From Tubiluchus corallicola (lineage: Eukaryota; Priapulida; Priapulimorpha; Priapulimorphida; Tubiluchidae): DNA of 60,000 nt. Where the stretch lies: contig JAQGDQ010000046.1 of the NCBI GenBank assembly GCA_030141605.1, positions 126,001 to 186,000 of the forward strand, in the 5' to 3' direction. The stretch's first letter is position 1. Each line of letters starts with the position of its first letter. The notes beneath the pieces are model-generated. The model was not told the origin of the DNA. It searched no databases and saw only the letters and a program-made list of their open reading frames with translations. Below, piece after piece: positions 21,933 through 35,300 of the stretch. Position numbers and translations under genes: made by a program.

Positions 21933-24900
21933 ATCTAATTTCCATTACAGACTGTAGGCCCTCCCAGTACAAAACACCGTCATAATAGTTCTGCCTCCCC
22001 ATTAGGCAAGCAGAGCTTGTGGTCATTCAGTGCACTGATAGATAAGATACTTATCATTATTAGTCGTCATGACAACTCCACCCTAGTGCTTAACCGAACA
22101 CACTGGAGCTATTCTCTGAATGACTGGGTGGAGCCTAAGATTTTCCAAAAATATACGTACAAATGATTAGTATTTAAAAGAGAAGCTTGTGAGGCATCTG
22201 CAAAATGAGTGTGAGGAACTTGATTATTTTTTGATCAATGTGTTCCTGATATCTCTTCGAATCTTCAATTATACACCTCAAGATAGCACGTGAGGCATAC
22301 ACGAGAGTAATACATACATACATACAGAGTAATAAATGCAAATACTGCGGGCACGATAAATTCTCTACTGATCGAGCAATACTTACAGTGTTACATGTAC
22401 CAATTTGTTTTTAATAATAACCCTTAACAAAGTTATTATTACACTTGGGCATTGTAAAAATTTTATTGAAACATTCTTGTGACATTTTTCGTTTATTGTC
22501 TTCGCTACGATTTTAAATTTTGATTTTTTGACAATATATGGCCAGCTAGACACAATGAAGTTCAGCACCGATGCTGTTATGAATAAGCGTGTTTTAGTGG
22601 ACCGTAAAGCACTTAATTTAAGTGTTGTCAGGGATTATCCCAACAGTTGCATTGCAAATTTTGCTATTACGCCAAATAGATAATATTAATACCACACTGT
22701 CTGTCAGTTTTAACATAAAAGAATTGCATTAAAATAGAGTTATGGTGTACAATACCTGCAACTATTCGAATAAGGGATGAAGGTTGAGGTGGTTGGTATG
22801 GTAATAAAAAGATGAGTAACTCTTTGAAAAATGTATAACATGGATAATGGGCAAAACAGTGCCATCACTGTTTAATCCAAGTAGGCTCATCTTCAAAACA
22901 TCTTGATAAGAGACCAAAGACCAATAACTAAAATACATGAACTGTGACCAGCAAAATTATCATATAAAAAATATGAGTATATTTTAATTTAATATACAGT
23001 GCACAACATATGATTACAAGTTAAATACAAATGGATTCTGCAGAAAATGTAAACAATTATGTACATATTATGTCAGATTCAATCAGTTACATGCCTTTAA
23101 AGTACAAGTCTGTAGTTGAGAATGAGAATGAGTGACGTCACTTCTCTTAGTACACAAAAAATGAAATTGAGAATGTGACTAACTAAGCCCTCAAAGACGG
23201 TTCTGAAAAATAGATTGAACATTCTGTTTCGAATACAAAGTCTACACAATTAAAAAATCAACTGCATTTATTGCTATGACAGAACTGCTACGGCATCAAT
23301 TTCCCTCAAGTTTCAATTATGTAATATAATAATCATGCGAACTTCAGTTTTCAGTTAATGATACGTAAACAACTACGTAAAAATTAATAAAAGATAACAC
23401 CTGGGCTGATGTTTCCAAGATGTCAATTCGTTAGGTGTCTAAGTTAATTACTAATTTTAGTAAAGCCATTTCCATCTACAGGCTTGAGTAAATCTCCTGA
23501 AACCGTTTGAGATGAAAGAATAACATAGACGGCAAATTTATAAATGCTCAAATAAAGCAAAGATATACAAGTAAATGCAAAAAACACATGGAAACGTGCT
23601 GTATAACAGAACAGTACATAATGGTAATTTACAAGAGAGTAACATGGCATAGTAGATTAAGAAAAAATTATCGAATCAGGAATAAAAAACAATTCTTCGA
23701 TTTGAGATAAACAATACAGGCATAAGACTCTACACATTTGCTTAAAACATTATAAACTCAATACGTTACTGCAGTTAAAAGCTCAATACTTTTTAGCACG
23801 ATCCACCGTTGAGAACAAGGTAAAAAAACCAATATTGTTAAGCAGATCCTACGAAAACTCATGAGCACAGTTTATATCGTTGAAAAATGAGCACAAATAA
23901 AATTGGTACAATTGAGTATTCCAACTCCTGAAAGCATTCAAAAAATAGTTGTGAGCTTTTAAGCAGCATCAACACAGTAATAACAAGATATAATCGTCCA
24001 TTGATTTTTAGTAAAACTTAAATTGCGTCAATCAATTTATGCATCATAAATTGTGATAACATAAATAAGCAACAATAAAACAATAGAATCATGATCAGTT
24101 CAACAACACCAACAATGATCAAGATGATGAGCATTAAGAGCTAAACCATGCGCTTCTGTATACCCCTTTATACAGGTAAAGGCTATGAGTAAAAGCAAAA
24201 ACAAACAAAACTGAGAGGCCTAAAAGTTTGTTTTTTGCTTCATAAATTAAAACATGATAAAGCAGTATAACACCAGTGCATTTTAACTGTACATCAACTC
24301 GAACAATTAACAATAAATGCTAAAAACTCTCGATTGTTGTTATTGTAGATCATTGGCAGTATATCTCCATTTCATGATAGCTCACATTGAAATAAGCAAT
24401 CCACAGTCGTCACTATACATATTTATGCAAAGAAATACCAATTAGATGATAAAAGTGATTGGAAGAGATATTATAGTAATTGTCATGGTTGAATATAGAA
24501 CTCAGTGCAATAACATAAGTTGATATACCTTGTTATACTTATGTCTTCAATAATGATATGGAACTTATACTGAACATACTGAAGTTATTTCTTCAATAAT
24601 TTCAAAAAGTGTATAAAACTACCATGAATTTGACATGATTTGAAACTCAACCTAGAGTAAAGAGAAGATGACATCACGCAAGACTAGTTTTCTAAGGCTT
24701 TATAGGCAGACACAACATTTGCAGATCTCTCTGAATTGAGTCATCACTAATCAATGCTGCATGACAAATATGCTTAACACACATCTCGACAGATCAGTGT
24801 ACGTGCAATATGTCATTAGCTAGCAAATGTTCAGCAGAACTGTCAGAAATTGAAATTTGATGATGAGATGCTATAAGTTTCGAGTGACATCATGGTGGCC

Positions 24901-25100
24901 ATCAATGTCAGATCACAGCTCCTTTTATATAAAAAATGGCACTGAAGTGATTGTTTTTATAACCTGTAATTAAATAACCCAAAATATGAACTACGAAATA
25001 ACATAATATGATGTACTAAATACATAACAGCGTGACATAAAATCAAATGAAATTGGAGAAACATATGCCCATTTACTCTGTAAATTGAACTAAATAGAAG
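21933..25100. other. Intergenic AT-rich stretch
   Basis: No exon, RNA gene or clear repeat was recognised on either strand. A short inverted pair CTCCACCC/GGGTGGAG lies at 22,075 and 22,126. It separates the convergent-side end of prominin from the upstream side of the LDLa gene. Confidence 0.45.
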
Positions 25101-25121
25101 ACCAGGGTCAATTACTTGAAG

Positions 25122-25127
25122 AATTTA
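25122..25127 (-). terminator. Candidate polyadenylation signal for prominin
   Basis: AATAAA on the minus strand 880 bases after the stop codon. An ATTAAA at about 25,725 is a nearer alternative. Confidence 0.25.
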
Positions 25128-26005
25128 TTCTAAGCATTCTCAATTCTAATATTGTACCAATGTTTTCTCTGATTTTGTTGTATCTGATTTATCCCACTTT
25201 TCATGTGTATGACCTATATGTTGCCTTCTTGTAAAAACAGCTATCCAATTCATAGTCAAAATCTTAGCAAAGCTGTTAATAGCTTCATAAGTTTTGCATA
25301 GCAATATGCGATTAAGAAAGTTTGTAATTTAAATAACTTAATAAAAAACTATTAAGTTGGTTAACCATGCCACGATGTGACAAATATAAAACCCCAGAGT
25401 ACTACACAACTTGCTCGTATAGAGATAGCTATATGCCAGCTGTAGACTTACACTATAAATGAAACAAACAATTCAATAACTTTGCACTCATTTTCAGTGA
25501 ATTGTGAAAGTGCCAATGATTCATCATAAATTTCAAACTTTTAACTGAGTTATGGTAGCCACGGCAGCAGTTGTAATAATTTATCCATGTTATCATGTAA
25601 CTCGAATCATAGACAGCTTGTCAGAATATGAGTTATTCACAAACGAATGATACTTTTGTGTAGTGTAGGCATATCTATATATTGTGTTTCACCTGTTTAG
25701 ATCTATCAGTTGACCTGAGCAAATATTTAATCCTATTTACAGCTTTCTGGTTCTTCAGGTACTAACATGCATACTGTTTCCCCAAAACACAACACTGTCA
25801 ACTAAGACAATATTTTTACCTAAATGAATTCTAACAGACATGTGATCATGAGTTCTAATTGACAGCAGGGCCAGTTGATTATACTAAAACAACAGCCAGG
25901 TAGGATTAAATGAGATAGGTGGTTAATCGACATTACATTAACCGCACATGTTTGAGTATTTGTCATAGTGCTATGTATTCACAACAGGCAACTCACCCCA
26001 TAGTT
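25128..26005 (-). other. Probable 3' untranslated region of prominin
   Basis: This directly follows the TAG stop and has no further open exon. Eight bases after the stop is a donor-like GGG|gtgagt (about 25,996), so part of it might be spliced. Confidence 0.3.
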
Positions 26006-26306
26006 CTACCGAGAATCAGCATCATAATTATATGGTGGAGGTCGACGTTTACTATGTGAATACTCCCATACCGTGCTTTGATCGTCGTCCCTATCCTCGT
26101 ATAATCGGTTATTATGGTGACTGCTATTGCGACTTCCTGAATGGCCATTACTTCGGCGGCCACCCCGATCTTGGCTACGGCGATCGCGGTCACGACTTCT
26201 TGACCGCTTCTCATGTCGCCGACTCGGAGATGACTCTTCATAACCATTGTAGTATTCTTGCGAGTTGTCATAGTAATGGCCATTGCTCCGATGTTGTTTC
26301 TCAACA
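26006..26306 (-). CDS. prom: Prominin last coding exon: long RS/DR-rich tail
   Basis: The acceptor gatttctctag|TG enters in phase 2; the stop is TAG. It encodes about 100 residues: Tyr/Asn/Gly-rich (HYYDNSQEYYNGYEES), then alternating Arg/Ser/Asp (KRSRSRDRDRRSQDRGGRRS), His/Asn-rich, then PPPY close to the end, a PPxY site of the kind bound by WW domains. Much longer and more basic than vertebrate prominin tails. Confidence 0.85.
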
Positions 26307-29300
26307 CTAGAGAAATCAAACAATGTTTTAGCAATATTTGAATTAACCACAGAAAGGTGTTTGTAAAAACTGTGCACAGCAGACAGTGCAAAACAAAATA
26401 CATCAATAAACTCAACAGGATGAAAAAATCTAATTATAAAAATTGGTAATCCTTCAAGCTGCCATAATTTAATCTATTAACAGTCTCTTTTTCTTGAAAT
26501 GAGTTACAAAAATTTATTTAAAAATCAAAAAGCAAGCAGCTTAGAACACCTATTAGTGGGTACGTGGAAAATAGAAATTACAACTTTTGCAATTAATGAC
26601 AATAAATTTAAGCACTTAGTTGCATTGCATTATATTGATAAGTGCATATCAACTTCACTCATAAAGAGAAAAAAAATTACACAGCATGTCTAAGTGAATT
26701 AACAAGTTCAACGTTACCTACATATTAACTTTATAAATGAAGTATAAAAGAGCTATAAAGAAACAGAAAAAAATTTTAAGTGTCTTAGTAAGCAATGGTG
26801 AACGAGTTTCTTGTAACACACATAATTACGCAACATATAAATATTATTACTTTAATGTATAATAGTTAAAATTATTAAGCATTAAACAAAGAAAACAACT
26901 TACCAAAATGCAACGATAATTAATTTTCAGTTGTACAAAAATTTGTGTATGGCACAAAATATTTTCAATACCAAATTTATTACAGACATTGCAAAAACCA
27001 AACTAGAAGTATGAATATTATTTTTTGAAAAAAAAAACTCAAAAGCGATATTGCCAGAAAAACAATGCAACTAAAAGCAACTTAGAAGAATTACTATTCT
27101 AAGTATGGTACAGTTCTAAATGTGCCAAGTAACTTATCTAAAATGGTAATATGAGCATAAGCAATTAATCATGAAAATGTGCATGATAAAGAGTAGACAT
27201 TTCCTAGATTTAAGGAATCATGCAAGTTAAAACGCATCATAATAATAATTTTCAAAGGCTCATAATAGTCTTTTTAGAATGCATTAGCATTTGAAACCCT
27301 ATTTAACTATCCGAAATTTATGTTCTGGAGTCTATCTTTTAATGCAAGTAATGTCTGAAGTGCACTGGACCTTAAGATAGTTTTGGAGATTTAAGGAAAT
27401 AGAAAAAGCAAATTCTTGTTGCATTTTAATTTGTTTGTTTGTACTAAAATAATTAAGAAAAGTAATGCCCAAGATATTAGGGAAGAGAACAAGTAACAAC
27501 TTACTCAGCTAAAGGAATGTTATCTGGTAGAGTTTGATAAGCATCAGAATATCTGCAACCACCGAAACAAATACCCAGTTAATATAAGTGCTCAGCAAAA
27601 AACTGTATAAACAGGAAAACCACCACAGTTGGTACAGCAGCAAACTACAGCTGCCAGTGATTACAGATGACACAACTAAAACTACGAGAGTGACAATACA
27701 AGTAGATTTAACGGAAAATAAATCTGTGAATTAATAATCACTTGCAAAATTTCATGTTAAAATTTTGGCAAGGTGACAAAAGACAGTGTTTAGTAAGGAG
27801 ATGGAGAAGACAAAAACTACTCACGGTAGTGACGAGTAGTGACGTCTACGTCCACTGTAAAGCAAGAAATGCTGTAGCAACAGTCTTACTTTTTACATGA
27901 GACAAGAATCTAACATTTTACAAAAAACAAGCAAGCTAATGATGTCAATTTCTCAGAAAAACACAATCAAGTTAATTAAATAGTAGCTCACGCAAGTGCA
28001 TTTAGCTCTACTACACTAATGCTAAACTGGAACTGCTGATGATACCTCTCGCAATATGCATACACGCAGCAGCACATGCGCACACACAGACATGCAAATA
28101 TTTCAAGAAATAACTGCAGCAAAATTGCTGTAGAAATAAAGAACTTTTAAAACTACACATCACAAAATCACGTTACAGGTACAGCAGTTGCAGCTTAAAA
28201 GACTCACGGTTAATAGACTCAATCACTTAATTGATTCAAAACGCCTGGAATCAAATATCAAATATACATAAAAACTATCTGTAATTGACTCAAATAAATT
28301 CGCTTAATTGACTCAAATAACTTCGCTTAATTGACTCAATATCTTTCCTTCAAGTACCTAAAATAAGACGTTTGTATGTGCCCAAACAGCCTTTCCTACT
28401 TTTATGTCATCTTTACTTCCCTTTTGTGCATTACATATGTAGAAACAATCATGTTAAGTACCATTTTGCTTGTAAACAGGTACGTTTATCATGCGCTAAT
28501 ACGCTAGCGTAGCGGTTTTGCTTTGAATCTGTTAACCGCTCGCCCATTGCAATTAACCTCATTACCTAAAGAATTTCTGGAAGCTAAACATTTAATCACT
28601 TGTCTAGCAGTTTCCATTTGATGATCTAGTTGCAAATCACGCTTTCAGACTCAATGAGTTAATAGTTAGAGATGCAGGAACAGCAATCAGCCAGTATTCC
28701 TTGTGACTTACAAGAGTAAACATCATACAGCAAATAAGGGCATAGAGTTAAGAAGTTTGAAAAATGTAGCATAAGCGTAAGTAAAGATCTAACAGTTAAG
28801 GAGAAACTGAAAATTTTAGAGCAGTACGATAAACTTCCAAAAATGGGACAGAGGTGTGCAGCAGCACAGTTGAAAATTTCCCAAAGTACTCTTGGCAGAA
28901 TATTGGAAAAAAACAATCTGAAATTGAGCAGCCAGCAAGCCAAAATGAGAATCTGGCATCTAAGAGGTGACGCACAGGAAACAAGGTCACCATGAAGCAC
29001 TCCAAGCGCTAAATGTTTTACGAGAATACATGCCTCGCACAGCAACAGATTTTCAACCTTTTTGTAATTACGAGAACTTTGTGAGCCAACTTCTTCGCGA
29101 GAAAATAAAGCAGCCAACTTTGAAGAAATTTTTGTGATTTTTGCAAATAAACAGACTTAGATTTAGAAAAGTACACTTTTTAATTTATTGTTAATTCACT
29201 TATATTTAATATTTTAAAAATTTTTTTTCTAATTTTTAATTGCACAAAGAAATTTAGGTATTACTTCAGTTCTAAAATTGATTAAAAGCCTTTGCGGTGC

Positions 29301-32300
29301 ATAGTAAGCTGACGACTCGTACTTCTATAGCAGTAATACTACACCCATCGGTTAATAAGTTCAATCGGTTAATAGGGTCAAAACACGTCGGTCACAAAGT
29401 GAGTCTATTAAGTGGCGACTACTGTATATTAGAAAAAATACTAGAAGAAACAAGTTTAAACGACAAATATTATAGAAAAAGAAAAGTACTGTGCAAAGGA
29501 AAAGTCGAAGTGCAAAATAAGAATTGAAAAAACGGCGTTTTTCTTAATTTTTCTTCAATCTCCACATTAGTTTTACTAAAGAGGTTAATCACTGAATACG
29601 GTAGAATAACCTATAACAGGTACGTAATCAGTAATCAGTAGTAAATGAAGTGGCAACGATCCATTAATTTATATACATTTAATCTAATTTTAAGCTTACT
29701 ACATTTCGCACATGTGACAGTTTCTTTGCACATATGTTTGTAGTGCATTGGCAAATTAAAACATGTCACTTACTGATCATCAATGGCAGTATACGGTTGA
29801 ATTTTTCTATAAAGTCCAGCAAGTTTCACTGCTAATATAATGCTGGGGATTAACATGAGTAAACATATACCGAGTCCAGCCCAGAAACCATTCTGAAAAT
29901 GAACAAAAACAATATCATAATAGCACTATGACTAATAATTTGAACACCTTCATTTCTAAATATTAATGACATTTCATTAATCATTTCATTTCATAAATGA
30001 CAGTGCTATCACGCTAATACTATCATGTGTATATATTATATATATATAATATTTTTCATAATAATAAGTAAGAAGAAAGTGAAAACAATACGTTAAGAAT
30101 CATTCAAGCCTTTGCAATAGTGAGTCAATAAAAAAAGTCAAAGTTGAAACCAACACACTACTGATTTCAGAAATCACTCACTTTGCAATTAGTAGAAATG
30201 TCATTAATATGACTCTGAATATCTCAAGAATTTAGAAAAATGTTTGGGATGTTAGAGCAAAGGGCTATGTTTCACTCCAAAGTGTGAAACAACTGAAAAC
30301 TTATAGCCTTACCAGTGGATATAAAGTTTCCTTGCAGACTGAGTACACGCTTGCATTGAAAGCACGGCTGACTGGTTCACAAGTGCCAACCTCATTAGAT
30401 ATCTGAAATTCATTAACAAATTTCACAAAATGAAGCTCAAAATCAGATAATATTGTAATCCAGTATCTCATTTCTACAATAACGACTAAGTTTTGGTTTA
30501 AAATAAATTGATAATTAAATAAAGAAAATAAAATTCTTAGTGAAAAAATTACAGAAAGAAAAAAATGGTAATGTGCATGTACTTTATCTTAGAAAATATC
30601 ATTATAAGCAAATCTACCTAAAATATTTCCATAATATATTTATTTTGGAACAAACTTGTATTTTTTAATATGCAAAAATAAAATCTCAAAATGACATTTT
30701 ATGAGACAGATGTAATTTATCACAATGGCTTTATAATTAAAATTGCGGCACTGCTAAGGCCACACTGGGATAAGAATTTTCTATACCTTGAATTGAGTGT
30801 AGTCTAAATAACTATGGAAATATGATAGCATCTTATTAGCTCTCTGCTGCACTGCAGCTCTTGCAATTGATTCGCCTTGGTTACGAATTCTTGCCTCCAC
30901 GATTTCCAGATGCTGAATGAAGTTTTCAACCATTTCCTAACAATATATTAACCCATGATTGCAAAACTCAATGTTAAAAAATACTCCCAAAAGAGAGAAG
31001 AATGCAGATTTGTTCATTATAATGTGATTATAGTGTAAATATGATTTTTAAAAATCAACTTACCGTCATATTAGAATCAATTAACAGCTGCTCCAGAGAT
31101 GTATTGATACTTCCCTAATAAAGGAAAAAAACATCTGATTCTGTTATGATGTACATAGTACTACCAGTCTTGTTTAGCACATGCTATTATTCATTTAAAT
31201 GCAATTTACTATCTCATATTAACAATTCTAAATTGAATAAAAACTAAGAGTTATACGACTAAATCACGATGAAATAAACTGATAATTGTTTACTTCAAAG
31301 TCAAACCTAACTGAAATGGAGTAATTACAAAAAAGTCTGGACTGAAAATTACTTTTAATAGACTTCTGAGAAAGTACAAAATCAGTGTCATTACCACTAG
31401 ATTATACAGCTAAATACTGCGATCAAGACTAAGAGTATCTCAACCAATCCAGCATTTTCAAGCATTAGTTAAAATGGATTAAAATATAAATCCAAAAATA
31501 GAATTTAGTGATTGTTTGTGGTTCATTGTTTTTGTTCTGAAAGTCACCCACAGTGGTACATTGAAATGTTGTGCCTTTTCTGTTTTCTTTATTGTGGGAC
31601 GTTTATCAACTGCATTTATTCTTGTAATTAAAAGTCCATGTTATAATGCTACAGTATAACACCATTGCAGCAACACATGATTTACTGTGTCCACACTGAT
31701 AATGCATACTTATAAAAAAGCTGTAAACTTTCAGCATACATTTAGCTTTGAATATAGCATTCCTGGTTACTGAGGGTTGTGGACTTTTTCATTGTCTGTA
31801 TTACTATGTATTTATAAGTTTTTATAGCATACGGAACCTTTGACCACACGTTCCATTTGCAAATTTATTTTTGTTAAACATAGTCCACCACAGGGTCCAG
31901 ACACGTATAGTGTGGAGAGAACATGTTGCGTTGGTTTTCAGTCAGTTTTAAGTTATTAGTCTCTCAGCAGCTGGCAACCAGCCAGTCCTATAATTTGTAA
32001 TCAGCAGCCTAAGTGATACGTATATTGGCAGTGCAATCATGTCAATGAATAAAGACAAAAGAACCTTGCTTCAATGTTATGCAAAGAAAGAAAGTTCACA
32101 AAAACTACTGTTAGTAATACTTTCTTAAAATGTTTATAGCCATTTTCTGCTTCAAGACTGTGATAAATTAACAATACTGCAGTTACATTGCTGCAAAACT
32201 TATACAAGAGATAAACAGAAATTTTGTCTAAACAAAAGTGACTGGCTTGTTTTGAATCTCAGTGACATTACTGAAACTGCAGCTGTACGTTTAAAACTGA

Positions 32301-35300
32301 ATGTGTCCATGCAATTTAATGTGAAATGCCCATTAGTGTAGTCACAAAAAGTACATTTCATTGAATTTGAATAATTAATTTTAATTTATTTTTTGGCTTT
32401 TCTGCTTCAAAGTAGCTCACAGCATCTTCTGAAGTCTTAAACATCTTCTAAACAGACTGCACATATATATAACACTACAGTGATTAACAAGCCTGTCCAC
32501 CCAGTAGTCACATAGATTAGCCAAATTTGCTTATAAAGTAACTTGCTTATAAAGTACTTTTTTGAGTCCCCAACAGATTTGCAATGATGATGTACTGTAT
32601 ATTTCTAGATGTTTCACAACAAAGAAACAGAGACATCGAATGTTCAACATAAAAAATACTATTTGGTGCACATAATATACAAACACATATTATGACAAGA
32701 TAGTGAATATTTACTTACAGCAAGACTGTGAATATTCGCTACAACTCCACGCTGCAGGTTTTCGATATAATCAGCTAGTTGAAAAAGTGACTGAAATAAG
32801 AAAAACACAATATAATACCAATAGGTATACAAAGCCTGGTACGGGAGTAACAGTGACCATGGCCCTTAGAGTTAAATTACTCTAGATTTAAAAGCAGCAC
32901 AAACTGATAACTGTTACAAGTCCCAATAGCTCTTATTTTTTACTATGAATAAACCATCAGTTTTAATTTATCTGCCAGTTTCCAAGTTTCCAGTTTCCTA
33001 CGAAAAGAAAGTCAACCTACACGATTAAATTCTGGCTCCGTTTGGCCTACATCTTGTGCAACAACTCGAAGGCCATCCAAAAAATCTTGAACCGTTGTTC
33101 TGTTGGATGCTATCACAACTTTATTTAGCTGAAAATATTTATTGAAAGTACATCAACATTACAAAAAAAACAGAGCAGATAGAAAAAAATTAATTAATTA
33201 ATGGCATCCTGGAAACTACAAATTAACATGTACAAATTAATAGATACAAATGAAATTACAAATAGGAAAGGTAACTAATCTAGCATTATGACAATAAACC
33301 ATTCAGTGACACATACCTCATTTCTATAACGCTGGAAATCAAAAAGGTCTTGGCTTAGTCCTGCCAGTCGTCGCAACTCTGCTTTATTGGCCGCAGAAAG
33401 AATTCGTACAGAAGTAGTATCAAAACGCAAAGAATCTAGGTTTTCCAAAACTTTACTTACTTCATTCTCCTATAACCAAAACAAATGTTAACCACCCATT
33501 TAAAAACTAAACTGCAGTGGCAAAGATAACTAAATGAAGTAAACACAGCAAATGAATAAGAGGCATATCTTACCCGTTTGAAATCTTTTATCACAGCTGA
33601 TAAATTATGAATGTACTCAACTTTGAATACATTGTAAAAACTTTCATTATTGTTACATCTCCTGAAAAATTAACACAAACCAGTCTGTATTTGTTTTAAA
33701 TATAAGTACATAACGCATAAAAATAAGTGCAATTTTTTGTGCATTAAATCACTTTTCAAAAGGTATAAGAAAAAGCAACTTACATTATTATTCCCTCAAC
33801 AGTGACTGGAACGTCTTTTTTACCATATATGGCTTCTTTTCCATAGGTGGTGAAGTAATAATCGAGAATCTTAAAAAAAAAGATAAATTTAAATAAGTGT
33901 GCCTAAAACAAAAGCAAAGTAAAAAGCTCTGGTAAAGGTGAAGCGCTAATAAAAAAGAATGCTTTAGCAAGTTTAAATGGGTTAAAACATGATAGCATGT
34001 AAATGAAGAAGCTTCAGTTGTTCATGTTGTACAATGAGAAAAACTAGCTAACAAACAAAAGCCCACAACACAAAATTCAGGCGTTCTGATCTAAAAAGAT
34101 GCAAAATTCACTTAAATGAGAGACTGTTAGCACTTAAATACCTTTAATACTATGGGCATATTATTATGTACCCCCAAGTTGTTTATTAAAGTAAATTACG
34201 CGATAAAGGAATGATTAACGAAGGTACAATAATGCAATGATATGTCAACTACCTTGAACTGGTGTGAATGTTCTAATGGTCGCGAAGGCACAAGGTCACG
34301 AAGGTATTCGCAACCGAATATTGTGCACGTGCTTCCGAGCTGGAAAATACATAAGTGATACACTCGTGGTACACGCATGCATAGCAAACTAACTATTAAC
34401 ATATCAAAAGTAACATACTGATTACCTGAATACATTTTCATTATGAATTAAACGACTCAGCATTAGTTACAAATGCGATAGAAATAGGCGTAATAAGCAA
34501 GGATATTATAGGCACTGCAAGCATTCACATAAAATCTTTAAGTAAACCATACAACAAAGATAATTTATTTGCAGTGAATCACATTAATAGTATAACATTT
34601 GAGAAATTAGTTGAGAAAAGTACTTTTATATCAATGAAAGTACAAATATATATAATTTAACAGCTAGAGAAAACAGCATGCAAAAGCTAAAAGCACTATC
34701 TTATAAACAAAGAGCTAAATAAAAAAAGAGAGGTAAATGAATTTATTTGAGTAATCAACGATACCCACATACACAGATATTCATTATATGAGGCATTTCT
34801 CATTTTAAGTGGTACTTCGTCATTGATACTAAATGTAATAAATGGTAATCCATAATATCGAGATGTTCTTTCTTTGAATTTCTTTTGTTTGCCTTACTCA
34901 CACTAACATTTTCTGTCTGCTTGTTCGAGAATAATATAAACGAAAAGGCGGTAAAGGAAGATGTAACTACATTAATGGCAAATGATTACTTTATAAAATG
35001 TAAGCTATTAAAACAGTTATCCCCACTTCAGACCAATTGCTTCTTATTTTCATAGGCCCTGTGTAAATGGTTTTTAATTTTGTGTGAACTGGAAGTTAGT
35101 CTATTATTACAACACAGAAATCAAATTACACTCAAAAGTAATATGACAAAGCAAAATAAACTACTTTGCTAATAACAATAAAAAAATAAACTAACAAAAT
35201 AAATACAAGATTTTGCATAAAAGATCATGCAAGCACTAGTATAGCATATACAAAATTTATGGAAAACAAGCAACATCGAAGATTTGTTTTCCAGACAGAA

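Larger units (their letters stand above)
28182..29424 (+). mobile_element. Internally deleted pogo/Tigger-like DNA transposon
   Basis: The ends are inverted repeats matching at 21 of 26 bases (left CAGCAGTTGCAGCTTAAAAG; right, inverted, CAGTAGTCGCCACTTAATAG), flanked by TA as in Tc1/mariner/pogo insertions. The interior carries only the N-terminal helix-turn-helix and the extreme C-terminus of a Tigger/CENP-B-type transposase; the DDE catalytic core is missing. Three 23-bp direct repeats sit beside the left end. It lies in a prominin intron in antisense and cannot move on its own. Confidence 0.85.

Noticed and set aside
25993-26415. Long open frames in two other frames over the prominin tail exon
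   Set aside because: The repetitive codon pattern of the RS/DR tail keeps other frames open; only one frame joins prominin in the correct phase and has a sensible composition.
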